Shown here piece by piece: positions 16,481 through 24,856 of a stretch of DNA of 30,196 nucleotides. Both the position numbers and the translations under genes were made by a program. Below the pieces are notes generated by a model that saw only the letters and a program-made list of their open reading frames with translations, was not told where the DNA came from and ran no database searches. The first letter of the stretch is position 1. Each line of letters begins with the position of its first letter. Origin of the DNA: JBEDKD01 sp041172365. Its GTDB lineage: Bacteria; Cyanobacteriota; Cyanobacteriia; Cyanobacteriales; Microcoleaceae. The DNA is taken from the NCBI GenBank assembly GCA_041172365.1, contig JBEDKD010000147.1, positions 1-30,196 of the forward strand, read 5' to 3'.

Positions 16481-16989
16481 GCACCACTCCCACAAAACTA
16501 CAGAGAAACACAATTTTTCCTGTTTAACATCAAGCTGAAATCACGCGATTTTACCATTTCTCTGTCTGCTGAGGTACAAAAGCTGGCTCCCCCAATCCCC
16601 CTCGTCGGGGGGTTGGGCATCCCATTATCTGTAGCATTCTTTGTGATAATTGGTATTATTTGGTTCTCGCGATCGTTGTATTAGGATAAACCAGAGTTAA
16701 TCAAACTTACCTTTGATCAAATTTTGTCCATTGAAGGGAAACGCGGGTGCGCTCAATACCCAATCCCCAATCCCCTCATGGGGAAATTACGATCGCGCTC
16801 TGTGGTGTCAGCCGTATCGCGCCCAGTGGAAGATCCGAACCATAGAGAAGCCCAGAATTTGATAAACTATAGTAGTTAAGAGAGCATGACTGGAGTAAAT
16901 TCTAGCCATACCCGGATTAAATTCTATAAGTGAACTAGAAAAATTTACAATTTATAAATATTCACAAGACAGAAAAGAGAGAGGAGTGT
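16481..16989. other. Intergenic region upstream of the DnaJ-type gene
   Basis: About 500 bp without a gene. It contains short C/G-rich tracts (around 16589-16620 and 16755-16785, CCCAATCCCC-type) and several GCGATCG-like motifs. No terminator or RNA gene is recognised. Confidence 0.5.
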
Positions 16990-18003
16990 ATGGCAAAAAC
17001 AGACTTCAAAGATTATTATGCCGTTCTGGGGTTAAACAAAACCGCGAATGCAGAGGAGCTCAAAAAAGCCTATCGCAGATTAGCCCGCAAGTATCACCCA
17101 GATATGAACCCCGGAAATAAAGAAGCAGAAGCCCACTTCAAAGAAGTGAGCGAAGCTTACGAAGTTTTATCAGATCCCGATAAACGGAAAAAATATGACC
17201 AATTTGGTCAATATTGGAAACAAGCAGGCACCGCGCCCGGTGGTTGGTCCACGGCAGGAAATCCTGGGGATTTTGGTGGATTTGATTTTAGTCAATACGG
17301 GAGTTTTGATGAGTTTATCGACGTTTTATTAGGTCGTAACGCGGGTTTTGGTGGTGCTAATCGGGCGCGTTCTAATAATTGGAATTACTCCTATCGTCCC
17401 CCCACCGGAACCGCGACGGGTTTTGGTGGATTTGATAATGCTTCTGGTTTTGATAACCGGACTTCCGTCAACACTTCTTTGGATATGGAAACCCCTCTGA
17501 GTCTTACTCTGAGTGAGGCATTTCGTGGTACGAGCAGACGGTTTTCCGGGGGAGAAGTTTCTATTCCAGCAGGGGTAAAAACGGGTAGCAAAATTCGTGT
17601 AAAAGGTCAAGGTCAAATTGATCGTTCCACTCAACAACGAGGGGATTTATATTTAAAAGTAGAAATTCAACCTCATTCTTTCTTTCAATTTGATGGCGAT
17701 AATTTAGTTTGTGAAATTCCTCTTTCCCCCGATGAAGCCGTTTTGGGCTCCTCTGTGGAAATTCCCACTCCTGATGGTGTGGTGACAATGAATGTTCCCC
17801 CAGGAGTGCGATCGGGTCAATCTTTGAGATTACGCGGGAAAGGTTGGCCGAATCCTAAAGGGGGAGGCCGTAGTGATTTATTGGTGAAAATCGCGATCGC
17901 GTCTCCGAAAGAATTAAGTAGTGTTGAGCGAGAAGCTTATGAGAAAATCAAGGCGAATCGCACCTTTAATCCTCGCAGTAATTTGAAGGATATTCATCTA
18001 TAA
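16990..18003 (+). CDS. DnaJ-type (class B, CbpA-like) Hsp40 co-chaperone
   Basis: A 337-residue Hsp40. The J domain spans residues 6-72 with HPD at 36-38, followed by a Gly/Phe-rich linker (about 74-155) and the two C-terminal substrate-binding beta-sandwiches (about 160-320; segments SIPAGVKTGSKIRVKGQGQ and VPPGVRSGQSLRLRGKGWP). The CxxCxGxG zinc-finger repeats of DnaJ proper are absent, so this is a class B co-chaperone like CbpA. It would stimulate a DnaK ATPase and deliver clients; no dnaK or grpE is nearby. AGAGGAGTGT precedes the ATG, a good SD. A strong terminator follows. Confidence 0.95.
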   Translation: MAKTDFKDYYAVLGLNKTANAEELKKAYRRLARKYHPDMNPGNKEAEAHFKEVSEAYEVLSDPDKRKKYDQFGQYWKQAGTAPGGWSTAGNPGDFGGFDFSQYGSFDEFIDVLLGRNAGFGGANRARSNNWNYSYRPPTGTATGFGGFDNASGFDNRTSVNTSLDMETPLSLTLSEAFRGTSRRFSGGEVSIPAGVKTGSKIRVKGQGQIDRSTQQRGDLYLKVEIQPHSFFQFDGDNLVCEIPLSPDEAVLGSSVEIPTPDGVVTMNVPPGVRSGQSLRLRGKGWPNPKGGGRSDLLVKIAIASPKELSSVEREAYEKIKANRTFNPRSNLKDIHL

Positions 18004-18007
18004 ATGC

Positions 18008-18060
18008 TTGGTTTATGGGCTATTATTGATAATTTTATTAGCCCAAAACCAATTTTTTTT
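18008..18060 (+). terminator. Strong intrinsic terminator after the DnaJ-type gene
   Basis: Stem arm TTGGTTTATGGGCTA (18008-18022) pairs with TAGCCCAAAACCAA (18039-18052) with one bulge, followed by eight T residues (18053-18060). It starts four bases after the stop codon. Confidence 0.9.
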
Positions 18061-18330
18061 GAGAAATGAACCACAAAGGCACAGAGAACACAGAGAGAAG
18101 AAATAAGAGAAGGGCTCAAGAAATTTCCAGATCCCCAATCCCAAATTTCCTCTAGGGGGGAAGCATTCGCGCGACCAACTTCAGTGGGAAAATATACCTG
18201 TGATCCCGAAGGCTTCCCCCACATCAGAGGATTTTATATCAATCAACTGAGGTGAGGAAATCCGATCCTTTTAGTTTTTATCAATCTAAGGCATAATCAA
18301 AAATAATACAAAGACAGAATAAGGGAAACC
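18061..18330. other. Spacer upstream of ftsH with dispersed repeats
   Basis: It contains an AACCACAAAGGCACAGAG module (18067 onward) and an inverted repeat whose arms are about GGGGGAAGC (18157 region) and GCTTCCCCC (18211-18219). These resemble the 23595-23661 element. The last ~100 bp are A+T-rich, and AAGGGAAACC just before the ATG of ftsH is a plausible SD. Confidence 0.5.
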
Positions 18331-20211
18331 ATGTCAGTTAAAAATAAAATTCAACCCCCCCGATCGCGTATCATTGGGAATGTTTTGCTCATCGTCGCGG
18401 GACTATTTCTCTTGATTAATTTATTCGCCCCTTTTGTCTTCGGTCCGAATATTCCTCAAGTTCCCTATAGTTTATTTATTCATCAAATTGATCAAGGGGA
18501 AATTGCCCGCGTTTCCGTGGGACAAAATCAAATTCGTTATCAATTGAAAGGGGAAGAAGATAAACCCGGTCAAGTGCTCGCGACTACCCCTATTTTTGAT
18601 TTGAATTTACCTAACCGTTTGGAAGAAAAAGGGATCGAATTTGCCGCGACTCCTCCTTCTAATAATGGTTGGTTTGGGAGTCTTTTAAGTTGGGTGATTC
18701 CACCGTTGATTTTTGTCGGGATTTGGCAATTTTTCTTAGGCCGTGGTGGTGGTGGTGGTGGAGCTCAAGGAGTTCTCTCCATTGGTAAGAGTAAGGCTAA
18801 GGTTTATGTGGAAGGCGAATCGGCGAAAATTACTTTTGCTGATGTCGCGGGTGTAGAAGAAGCCAAAACGGAATTAGTCGAAATTGTTGAATTTCTCAAA
18901 ACTCCGGGTCGTTTTACTGATATTGGGGCCCGTATTCCTAAAGGTGTTTTATTAGTCGGCCCCCCAGGAACCGGGAAAACTTTATTAGCAAAAGCGGTCG
19001 CGGGTGAGGCAGGAGTTCCCTTTTTTAGTATCTCTGGTTCTGAGTTTGTGGAATTGTTTGTTGGTGTCGGTTCCGCCCGTGTTCGTGATTTATTTGAACA
19101 GGCAAAAAAACAAGCCCCTTGTATCATTTTTATTGATGAATTAGACGCGATCGGTAAATCTCGTGCTACCGGAGGTTTCGCAGGTGGGAATGATGAAAGA
19201 GAACAAACTCTCAATCAATTATTAACAGAAATGGATGGTTTTGGTGTTGATAATGCCACTATTATTGTCTTAGCCGCGACTAACCGTCCTGAAACTTTAG
19301 ATCCCGCGTTATTACGCCCCGGTCGTTTTGATCGACAAGTATTAGTTGATCGCCCTGACTTAGCGGGTAGAGAAATGATTTTAAATATTCACGCGCGCAA
19401 AGTGAAATTAGGCGATGATGTCAACTTGAAAACCCTCGCGACACGGACTCCGGGTTTTGCCGGTGCTGACTTAGCTAATTTAATTAATGAAGCCGCATTA
19501 TTAGCCGCGAGAAATGGTCGTAAAGAAGTCGCCCAAGAAGATTTGAATGAGGCCGTCGAACGAGTCGTCGCGGGGTTAGAAAAGAAAAGTCGAGTTCTCA
19601 ATGAAAAAGAGAAAAAGATCGTCGCGTACCATGAAGTCGGTCACGCGTTGGTAGGTAGTTTAATGCCCGGTAGTGGTCGCGTTGAAAAAATATCAATTAT
19701 TCCCCGTGGAATGGCCGCGTTAGGTTATACATTACAGTTACCTACCGAAGACCGTTTCTTAATGGATGAAAACGAATTACGGGGGCAAATTGCCACCTTA
19801 TTAGGGGGGCGTTCTGCGGAGGAAATTATCTTTGGAAGTATTACCACAGGTGCGGCTAATGATTTACAACGGGCAACGGATTTAGCCGAACGAATGGTAA
19901 CGACTTATGGCATGAGTAAAGTGTTAGGACCCCTTGCCTATGAAACCGGCCAGCAGGGGATGTTTTTGGGCAATGGAATGCCTAGCCCTCGTCGTGTCGT
20001 GAGTGAACAAACTTCTGAGGAAATTGACAAGGAAGTGAAGGAAATTGTGGAAAAAGCCCATCAGCAAGCTTTGGATATTTTGAATAATAACCGTGATTTG
20101 TTGGAAAGTATTTCCGAGAAACTCCTAGAAACAGAAGTTATTGAGGGTGAGAAACTTCATGAACTTTTGAGTCAAGTTAAGTTTATCGAAAATGTCCCCG
20201 CGACGGTGTAA
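18331..20211 (+). CDS. ftsH: ATP-dependent zinc metalloprotease FtsH
   Basis: A 626-residue, full-length membrane AAA+ protease. TM1 (about 16-37) and TM2 (about 117-136) flank a thylakoid-lumenal or periplasmic domain. A GRGGGGGG linker follows. The AAA module has Walker A GPPGTGKT (210-217), Walker B IIFIDE (265-270) and an SRH ending near GRFDRQ (331-336). The protease domain has the zinc motif HEVGH (434-438) and a third ligand Asp511 in NDLQRATD. The lumenal region (VPYSLFIHQI, VGQNQIRYQL, TTPIFDLNLP) most resembles the FtsH1/FtsH4 type of Synechocystis rather than the PSII-repair FtsH2, but this assignment is from memory of family sequences. It probably forms hexamers in membrane protein quality control. 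Confidence 0.97.
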   Translation: MSVKNKIQPPRSRIIGNVLLIVAGLFLLINLFAPFVFGPNIPQVPYSLFIHQIDQGEIARVSVGQNQIRYQLKGEEDKPGQVLATTPIFDLNLPNRLEEKGIEFAATPPSNNGWFGSLLSWVIPPLIFVGIWQFFLGRGGGGGGAQGVLSIGKSKAKVYVEGESAKITFADVAGVEEAKTELVEIVEFLKTPGRFTDIGARIPKGVLLVGPPGTGKTLLAKAVAGEAGVPFFSISGSEFVELFVGVGSARVRDLFEQAKKQAPCIIFIDELDAIGKSRATGGFAGGNDEREQTLNQLLTEMDGFGVDNATIIVLAATNRPETLDPALLRPGRFDRQVLVDRPDLAGREMILNIHARKVKLGDDVNLKTLATRTPGFAGADLANLINEAALLAARNGRKEVAQEDLNEAVERVVAGLEKKSRVLNEKEKKIVAYHEVGHALVGSLMPGSGRVEKISIIPRGMAALGYTLQLPTEDRFLMDENELRGQIATLLGGRSAEEIIFGSITTGAANDLQRATDLAERMVTTYGMSKVLGPLAYETGQQGMFLGNGMPSPRRVVSEQTSEEIDKEVKEIVEKAHQQALDILNNNRDLLESISEKLLETEVIEGEKLHELLSQVKFIENVPATV

Positions 20212-20252
20212 TAGTTAGCTCCGAAAAACCCGGTTTGTTTTGCCAATACCTT

Positions 20253-20286
20253 CGCAAAAATCCTACCCTTTAGGGTGGGATTTTGC
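20253..20286. repeat. Hairpin downstream of ftsH
   Basis: CGCAAAAATCCTACCC, loop TTTA, GGGTGGGATTTTGCG: a long stem with one bulge and one mismatch or wobble pair, but no T-tract. It is more likely a dispersed repeat than an intrinsic terminator, though it could slow 3' decay. Confidence 0.55.
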
Positions 20287-20351
20287 GTGCAGTACCTTGG
20301 GGATAGCTATTTAAAAATGCCTTCCCAAAAACCCAGACAGGGTTTTATACC

Positions 20352-20380
20352 GTAGGGACACGGCACTGCCGTGTCCCTAC
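20352..20380. repeat. Palindromic GTAGGG/CCCTAC repeat, copy 3 (perfect)
   Basis: Perfect 14-bp arms, GTAGGGACACGGCA and TGCCGTGTCCCTAC, around one C. This is the cleanest copy of the family in the window. Confidence 0.9.
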
Positions 20381-20492
20381 TGGATATCAATAAGAAGGTA
20401 TTGTTTTGCCAAACCGGGTTTTTTTGACGATGGATGCCCCAAAACTCCCAAAATTTGCTAAGGTGAGGGTAATCTCCACCCATTCATAACCC

Positions 20493-20900
20493 ATGTTGAA
20501 AAAAACCATTGCTGCCATTTTTACGGGTGTTCTTCTGTTAACCAGTACACCCGCGAGAGCCGATCAATTTAGCGATTTGTTACAAACAGTTTTAACGCCC
20601 GATGAAGCCGCGATTCATAAGACAAGGGGGACAGCCAAAGCTCAACAACTCGCTCAACAAGCTTGTAAGTCTCTGGATGCTGGAAAGTCTATGAATGATT
20701 TTGCTGTAGAAATTTCTCAATCTTTGATACAGGAAGGACTTTCTCAAGCACAATTACAAAATGTCGGTCTATATAGTTCGAAGGTTATTGCTTATGGCAT
20801 CGCGGCTTATTGTCCTCAACATTTACCGACGTTGCAGGAGTTACGACTTCCTTCAGCGAGTGGTTCACCTAATATCTTTCCTTCTAATTTATTGCCATAA
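20493..20900 (+). CDS. Small secreted DUF732-like protein
   Basis: A 135-residue protein with a clear Sec signal peptide (KKT, hydrophobic core, cleavage near ARA-DQ at residue 23-24). The mature part carries a pattern like DUF732: AQQACKSLDAGKSMNDF with one Cys, SQAQLQNVG, and a C-terminal AAYCPQH with a second Cys, likely paired in a disulfide outside the cytoplasm. Function is unknown. It is monocistronic in appearance, with repeats on both sides. Confidence 0.75.
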   Translation: MLKKTIAAIFTGVLLLTSTPARADQFSDLLQTVLTPDEAAIHKTRGTAKAQQLAQQACKSLDAGKSMNDFAVEISQSLIQEGLSQAQLQNVGLYSSKVIAYGIAAYCPQHLPTLQELRLPSASGSPNIFPSNLLP

Positions 20901-21279
20901 TTTTTCTGTTAATGAGTAGGTTTAGTGGCTTAACTAAGACTTACACGAAACCCGTAATATGCACCAAACTTACTATTTTTGTCAAGAAACCCGGTTTCCG
21001 AAAAAACGATCGCGTCTGATGTGATAGTGAAGAGCTAACCGGGTTTTTCACTTTTCCCAAGAAACCTTGTTTCTCATAACAATACCTTCGCCAATTTATC
21101 GGCTATTAATACTATAGTTAGTAGGTTGGGTTAAACGCAGTGAAACCCAACGCTCCCACTCCCAAAAAGCCTTAAGCTCCCACTCTTAAAAAGCCTGAAG
21201 TTTGGTTTCGTTACCTCAACTAGATAGTAGGTTGGGTTAAACGCAGTGAAACCCAACGCTCCCACTCCAAAAAAGCTGG
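20901..21279. repeat. Repeat block: AGAAACCCGGTTTCT motifs and a GTAGGTTGGGTT direct repeat
   Basis: It contains the near-palindrome AGAAACCCGGTTTC (20985 region) and an AACCGGGTTTTT relative (21034 region). It also contains two direct copies of a unit starting GTAGGTTGGGTTAAACGCAG at 21121 and 21227 (106-bp period), which includes the inverted pair TTGGGTT / AACCCAA. A TTGGTTTCGTTACCTCAAC or TTGGGTTTCGTTACCTCAAC segment ends each unit (near 21220 and 21301). No gene is seen. Confidence 0.8.
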
Positions 21280-21591
21280 TTGTTGGGTTTCGTTACCTCA
21301 ACCCAAGCTACAACTCTCGAGCATTGTGCAAAAGCTTACCGAAAATTTTGCCAAAAATATAAACCAAAACCAGAGGTAAAAAACCACTGGGGGAAAAAGT
21401 TACTCGCGGCAATGAAGGTGAAGGGGAAGGGGAAAAAATCTTCTCCGAGTCAGTTGTGTTTACCTTGGGGTGAATGGGAGGCGAAGGACCCAGAAATTAT
21501 CCAAGTGGCGGATACGTTCGTTTTTGCGAATTGTTATAACCCCCTCTTCGCAGGTGAGATACTACAAAGAAAGACTCCCCCCGTAAATTAG
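21280..21591 (+). CDS. Doubtful small ORF starting inside a repeat
   Basis: A 103-codon frame that can start only at a TTG within the repeat unit. The 3' part (EHCAKAYRKFCQKYK, SSPSQLCLPWGEWEAKDPEI) looks protein-like in composition, with several Cys, a Lys-rich middle and Trp residues. I do not recognise the family. It may be the 3' remnant of a gene whose 5' end was replaced by the repeat, or a non-coding open frame. Confidence 0.3.
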   Translation: MLGFVTSTQATTLEHCAKAYRKFCQKYKPKPEVKNHWGKKLLAAMKVKGKGKKSSPSQLCLPWGEWEAKDPEIIQVADTFVFANCYNPLFAGEILQRKTPPVN

Positions 21592-21693
21592 CCCCAGTAC
21601 CAGGTATCGAAAAGCCTCAAAGGGCAATACTTCGTGGCAAAATGAGGTATTTACAAAATGTAACAGAAGTCTGAAACCTTTAGATGTTACAAT

Positions 21694-23253
21694 CTACAAG
21701 ACGACCCGCGAGAGAAACGTACACCACCAACCCTCTGCTTCCCACCCGATACTGCTTTCATACGCCCCTCTCCTATCCCAGTCATAAAATCCCATATCTT
21801 CATCATAACTCTCAGCCCAATTTCTCATCTTTAAATCATCAAAAATCCTTGACGTCTGCCCCCGCCGGGCACGCGCGGGCAGGTGACCGGTCTTTGCTGT
21901 TTTTGAAAATAACAACTCATCGTCTTCTAACCATTTTGTGTTTTTTCTCCAGCCTACTGTATCGCCGAAAGCGTTCCATATTTTTTCGTCATAAGTTCTG
22001 GTTCCTCCCAGACTTTGATAGATACGTTTTTGCACTGAGAAACCAAAACGATCATTACTATATTTTACCCAAAGTTGATCAATAGTACGCAAGTCTTCAC
22101 AGGGAAAATTATCAATATCTTCTGTTTTTAGCCTGCCTTCTTTTTGTCTTCCCATTACCTCTAGCATCTTGTTTGCCGTTTCCTTATCTGCTTCTTTCCA
22201 TTTTCCTGCTGCTAATAATTTCTCCAAATTCCGATAATCTACACCTTTAGTACTAACTAAGTTTACTTGTTGTGGCGGTACTGTTGACACTGGTGGTGGT
22301 GATGACGGTTTAACAGGTTGAGAAATAGGAATTTGAGGTGTTAATATAACTTTCGGTTGTGGCTGCTGAGAATTTAATGCTTGCAAAACTTCCTTTGCAC
22401 TTTGATAGCGTTTATTGGGAATATCTTCCAACATTTTATCTAAAACCTGCTGAAAATCACGATTAACAGCAACGCTATTTTTCCAAGTCCATTGCATGAT
22501 ATTGATATCAAAAATTTCATCAACCCATAAACCATTTGGCTTTAAAATAGGCAAACATCCTGTTAACAAACGAATACAAGTAACAGCTAAACTATAAAGG
22601 TCACTAGAATTAAAAACCCTCCCTCGCATTTGTTCGGGGGCAGCATAACCCATAGTACATGTTACAGTTCCCATGGGAGTTAAAACGGAACCGCTTAACT
22701 GTTTAGAAACGCCAAAACCTATTAAAACTAAAGAACCGTTACGGTGACGGATGATATTTTCTGGTTTCACATCTCGATGAATTACCTGCTTTTCATGGAT
22801 AAACTGAAACACTGGTAGTAATTCTAGCAGGATTTTCTTTACTTCGGCTTCGCTGAATTTACCTCGTTGTTGCAATTCTTTGAATAAATCTTGTCCGTCG
22901 ATAAATTCCTGAACTAAATAGAATTTGTTTTTCTGCTCAAAAAATGCTAATAAATCTGGTATTTGTGGATGTTTGCCCAATTCATCTAGCCTCATGGCTT
23001 CTTGTTTAAATAATTCTGTAGCTTTTTGCAGTGCGCCGCTACCTTGTTGTAATGGTAAAAATTGTTTAATAACACAAGGAGTATTTAGTTTCTGCTCATC
23101 TACGGCTTGATAGGTACGCCCAAAACCTCCCTCTCCGATAAATTTTATGGCACGGTAACGTCCCCGCAGTAATAATTTCGACCGGCAACGTTGACAAAAT
23201 TTTGTTTGTGGGGGGTTTTGGGAATTGCAGTCAGGGTTAAGACAGAAACTCAT
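21694..23253 (-). CDS. Ser/Thr protein kinase-like protein with zinc ribbon and GUN4 domain
   Basis: A 519-residue protein. The N-terminus has a Cys4 zinc ribbon (CxxxxC at residues 4 and 9, CQRC at 20-23). The kinase domain is about 33-290: a Gly-rich loop GEGGFGRTY (40-48), Lys63 (VIKQF), Glu85, HRDVKPEN (159-166), an APE-like AAPEQ (204-208), and a conserved DLYSLAV segment. The metal-binding DFG motif reads GFG (Gly179, codon GGT at 22717-22719), one base change from Asp, so kinase activity is doubtful. A Pro-rich linker (about 297-330) leads to a GUN4-type domain (about 336-519; VDYRNLEKLLAAGKWKEAD, FPCEDLRTIDQLW, WLEDDELLFS). GUN4 domains bind porphyrins in the chlorophyll pathway protein; in such kinases they are thought to be sensors. 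An in-frame G+C-rich palindrome encodes PARARRG at about 459-465. Confidence 0.88.
   Translation of the reverse strand: MSFCLNPDCNSQNPPQTKFCQRCRSKLLLRGRYRAIKFIGEGGFGRTYQAVDEQKLNTPCVIKQFLPLQQGSGALQKATELFKQEAMRLDELGKHPQIPDLLAFFEQKNKFYLVQEFIDGQDLFKELQQRGKFSEAEVKKILLELLPVFQFIHEKQVIHRDVKPENIIRHRNGSLVLIGFGVSKQLSGSVLTPMGTVTCTMGYAAPEQMRGRVFNSSDLYSLAVTCIRLLTGCLPILKPNGLWVDEIFDINIMQWTWKNSVAVNRDFQQVLDKMLEDIPNKRYQSAKEVLQALNSQQPQPKVILTPQIPISQPVKPSSPPPVSTVPPQQVNLVSTKGVDYRNLEKLLAAGKWKEADKETANKMLEVMGRQKEGRLKTEDIDNFPCEDLRTIDQLWVKYSNDRFGFSVQKRIYQSLGGTRTYDEKIWNAFGDTVGWRKNTKWLEDDELLFSKTAKTGHLPARARRGQTSRIFDDLKMRNWAESYDEDMGFYDWDRRGAYESSIGWEAEGWWCTFLSRVVL
21856..21882. repeat. G+C-rich palindrome inside the GUN4 coding region
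   Basis: CTGCCCCCGC and GCGCGGGCAG arms (one mismatch) around CGGGCAC. It is nearly all G/C, in contrast to the A+T-rich surrounding gene, and is read in frame as LPARARRGQ. It looks like a small mobile palindrome that landed in the coding sequence, or a hot-spot insertion. Confidence 0.55.
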
Positions 23254-23700
23254 AAATCTGGGGGGTGATTGATGATGTTGTTGATGTTGTCACCTTATTA
23301 TAAGGCAATTGGGAGAAATTGCAAGCAATTTTTTTCAGGGATTTGGGTTTTTGATGAATATTAAGGGGAAGTTTTCATCGGCTGCACAATGGTAAAGGAA
23401 GTAATTTAATTGGTAAGGGGGGCCAGCCCCTTACCATTATCGTGAAAAATAGACGTGAATTGCTCCCCACCACGGCAAGTATGATGTTAAGGTGGGCAAT
23501 GGATCTCAATTTATCCTGGGTATCAAATATTAAAAACCACCCTAGCAACTGACTTCCTCTGGGACCATCGGGGTTGGATAAATACGATTAATGAGGGCGA
23601 AGCATTCCGATGAGAAATTATCTGTTTTTCCCGACAGATTATTTACCCGAATGCTTCACCCCTACTGGGACGATCGCGTCTCTTGTTATCACAAGCAATT
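23254..23700. repeat. Intergenic region with two hairpin elements
   Basis: About 450 bp without a gene. The first hairpin is GGTAAGGGG (23412-23420), 6-nt loop, CCCCTTACC (23427-23435). The second is a 67-bp element at 23595-23661, with outer arms GGGCGAAGCATTC and GAATGCTTCACCC and inner arms GAAATTATCTG and CAGATTATTT around a T/C-rich loop. No promoter or RNA gene was recognised. Confidence 0.75.
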
Positions 23701-24423
23701 TTAATTATTATTTCTGAGTTGTCCATCTTCCATGTGAACGATTCGATCGGCAATATCTAAAATACGATTATCATGGGTTACTAAAAGAATAGTACAACCC
23801 TGTTCTTTCGCCAGTTTCTGCATGATATTAACGACTTCACGGCCGGATTTGCTATCGAGAGCCGCGGTAGGTTCATCTGCTAAGACTATTTGGGGATGAC
23901 TGACAAGGGCACGCGCGATCGCGACCCGTTGTTTTTGTCCCCCTGATAAATCATCGGGATAATAGTTAATGCGCTTTTCAAGTCCTACTAATTCTAACAT
24001 TTCTGCTGAACGTTTCCGCATTTCGGGTTTGGATATTTCTTGATGTAATTCTAACCCCATTTGCACGTTTTGGAGGGCAGTTAAACTACGATGAAGATTA
24101 TGTGCTTGGAAGATATAGCCAATTTTGCGCCGCGCTTGTACTAATTGTTCCGTATTAGCTTGACAAAGTTCTTTTCCCAGGATTTTAAGACTACCTATCT
24201 GTGCAGAACGTAATCCCCCAATTAAGGTTAATAGGGTGGTTTTTCCTGAACCGGATGGCCCGGTCATAATGATAATTTCACCCCCATTAATTTCGAGGTT
24301 AATATCGAAAAGCACCTGTTTTTTCAGTTGACCTTGACCGAAGTAATGGTCAAGTTGATCAATGACTATCACCGGTGGTAATGTTCTCGGTTCTGGGTTA
24401 TTTTCTGTTGTGATGAATTTCAT
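23701..24423 (-). CDS. devA: DevA-type ABC exporter ATP-binding protein
   Basis: A 240-residue ABC ATPase of the DevA/MacB type. Walker A is GPSGSGKT (55-62), the Q-loop is in YIFQAHNLH, the signature LSGGQ is at 159-163, Walker B is IVLADE (179-184) with DEPTAALD, and the switch His217 is in LLVTHDNR. It would power the DevB-DevC exporter, in which DevC is the FtsX-like permease and DevB the periplasmic adaptor. It lies downstream of devC but 433 bp away, because a MITE-like element and repeats separate the two. Whether read-through still expresses it is open. No heterocyst-specific context is seen, so the substrate is unknown. Confidence 0.93.
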   Translation of the reverse strand: MKFITTENNPEPRTLPPVIVIDQLDHYFGQGQLKKQVLFDINLEINGGEIIIMTGPSGSGKTTLLTLIGGLRSAQIGSLKILGKELCQANTEQLVQARRKIGYIFQAHNLHRSLTALQNVQMGLELHQEISKPEMRKRSAEMLELVGLEKRINYYPDDLSGGQKQRVAIARALVSHPQIVLADEPTAALDSKSGREVVNIMQKLAKEQGCTILLVTHDNRILDIADRIVHMEDGQLRNNN

Positions 24424-24856
24424 AGTTTTGCGGTAATTTGTAAGAGTAGGGACACCGTACTGCCCATTAGTGTCAACTTAAGCTGAAAGCCGCTCGCCCA
24501 GGGACTTAAGTCCCTGTCTAATAGCTAAAGTCCTCTGAAGAGGACTAAGAAAAAAATTGTTAAATATTAGGATTCTTGCGAAATAAGCTGAAACGCTTAT
24601 AATACCGTTCACGATCAATCAGGGTTTGAATGAATTTCGCTCATATATCTATTTAGTCCTCTTTAGAGGACTTAAGCTTTTAGGCAGGGGTTTTAACCCC
24701 TGACGGACTGCCGTGTCCTACTGCCGTGTACTGTAGCCAATTTGTTCAGAAATAAGATAATTCCCTCTCCTCGCCAGAGCCAGGACGTTATTATTTATTT
24801 CTGAAAGTCTTAACTTATGTAACAATTCTATCAAAAAAGTCTTATTCATGTTATAA
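24424..24856. repeat. Repeat-filled gap splitting devC from devA
   Basis: From the devA side: a left half of the GTAGGG palindrome (24446-24464), the 204-bp inverted-repeat element (24499-24702), a right half of the same palindrome (24707-24721), then about 130 bp of A+T-rich DNA down to devC. In most dev clusters the ATPase gene follows the permease closely, so this gap appears to be made by insertions. Confidence 0.8.
24499..24702. mobile_element. 204-bp MITE-like element with 52-bp terminal inverted repeats
   Basis: The left end (24499-24550) and right end (about 24651-24702) are imperfect inverted repeats of about 52 bp. Each end contains two internal palindromes: CAGGGACTTAAGTCCCTG against CAGGGGTTTTAACCCCTG, and AGTCCTCTGAAGAGGACT against AGTCCTCTTTAGAGGACT. 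The pairing is kept although the sequences differ. The 100-bp A+T-rich centre has no ORF. This is typical of a non-autonomous element; no transposase is in the window. Confidence 0.85.

Noticed and set aside
21119..21302. Possible CRISPR-like array
   Set aside because: There are only two direct copies of about 48 bp with a 106-bp period, and the copies carry internal inverted repeats known from dispersed cyanobacterial repeats; no spacer series or cas genes.
21684..22085. Plus-strand 133-codon ORF
   Set aside because: It is antisense to the end of the kinase-GUN4 gene, with a Pro/Ser/Leu-rich shadow-like composition.
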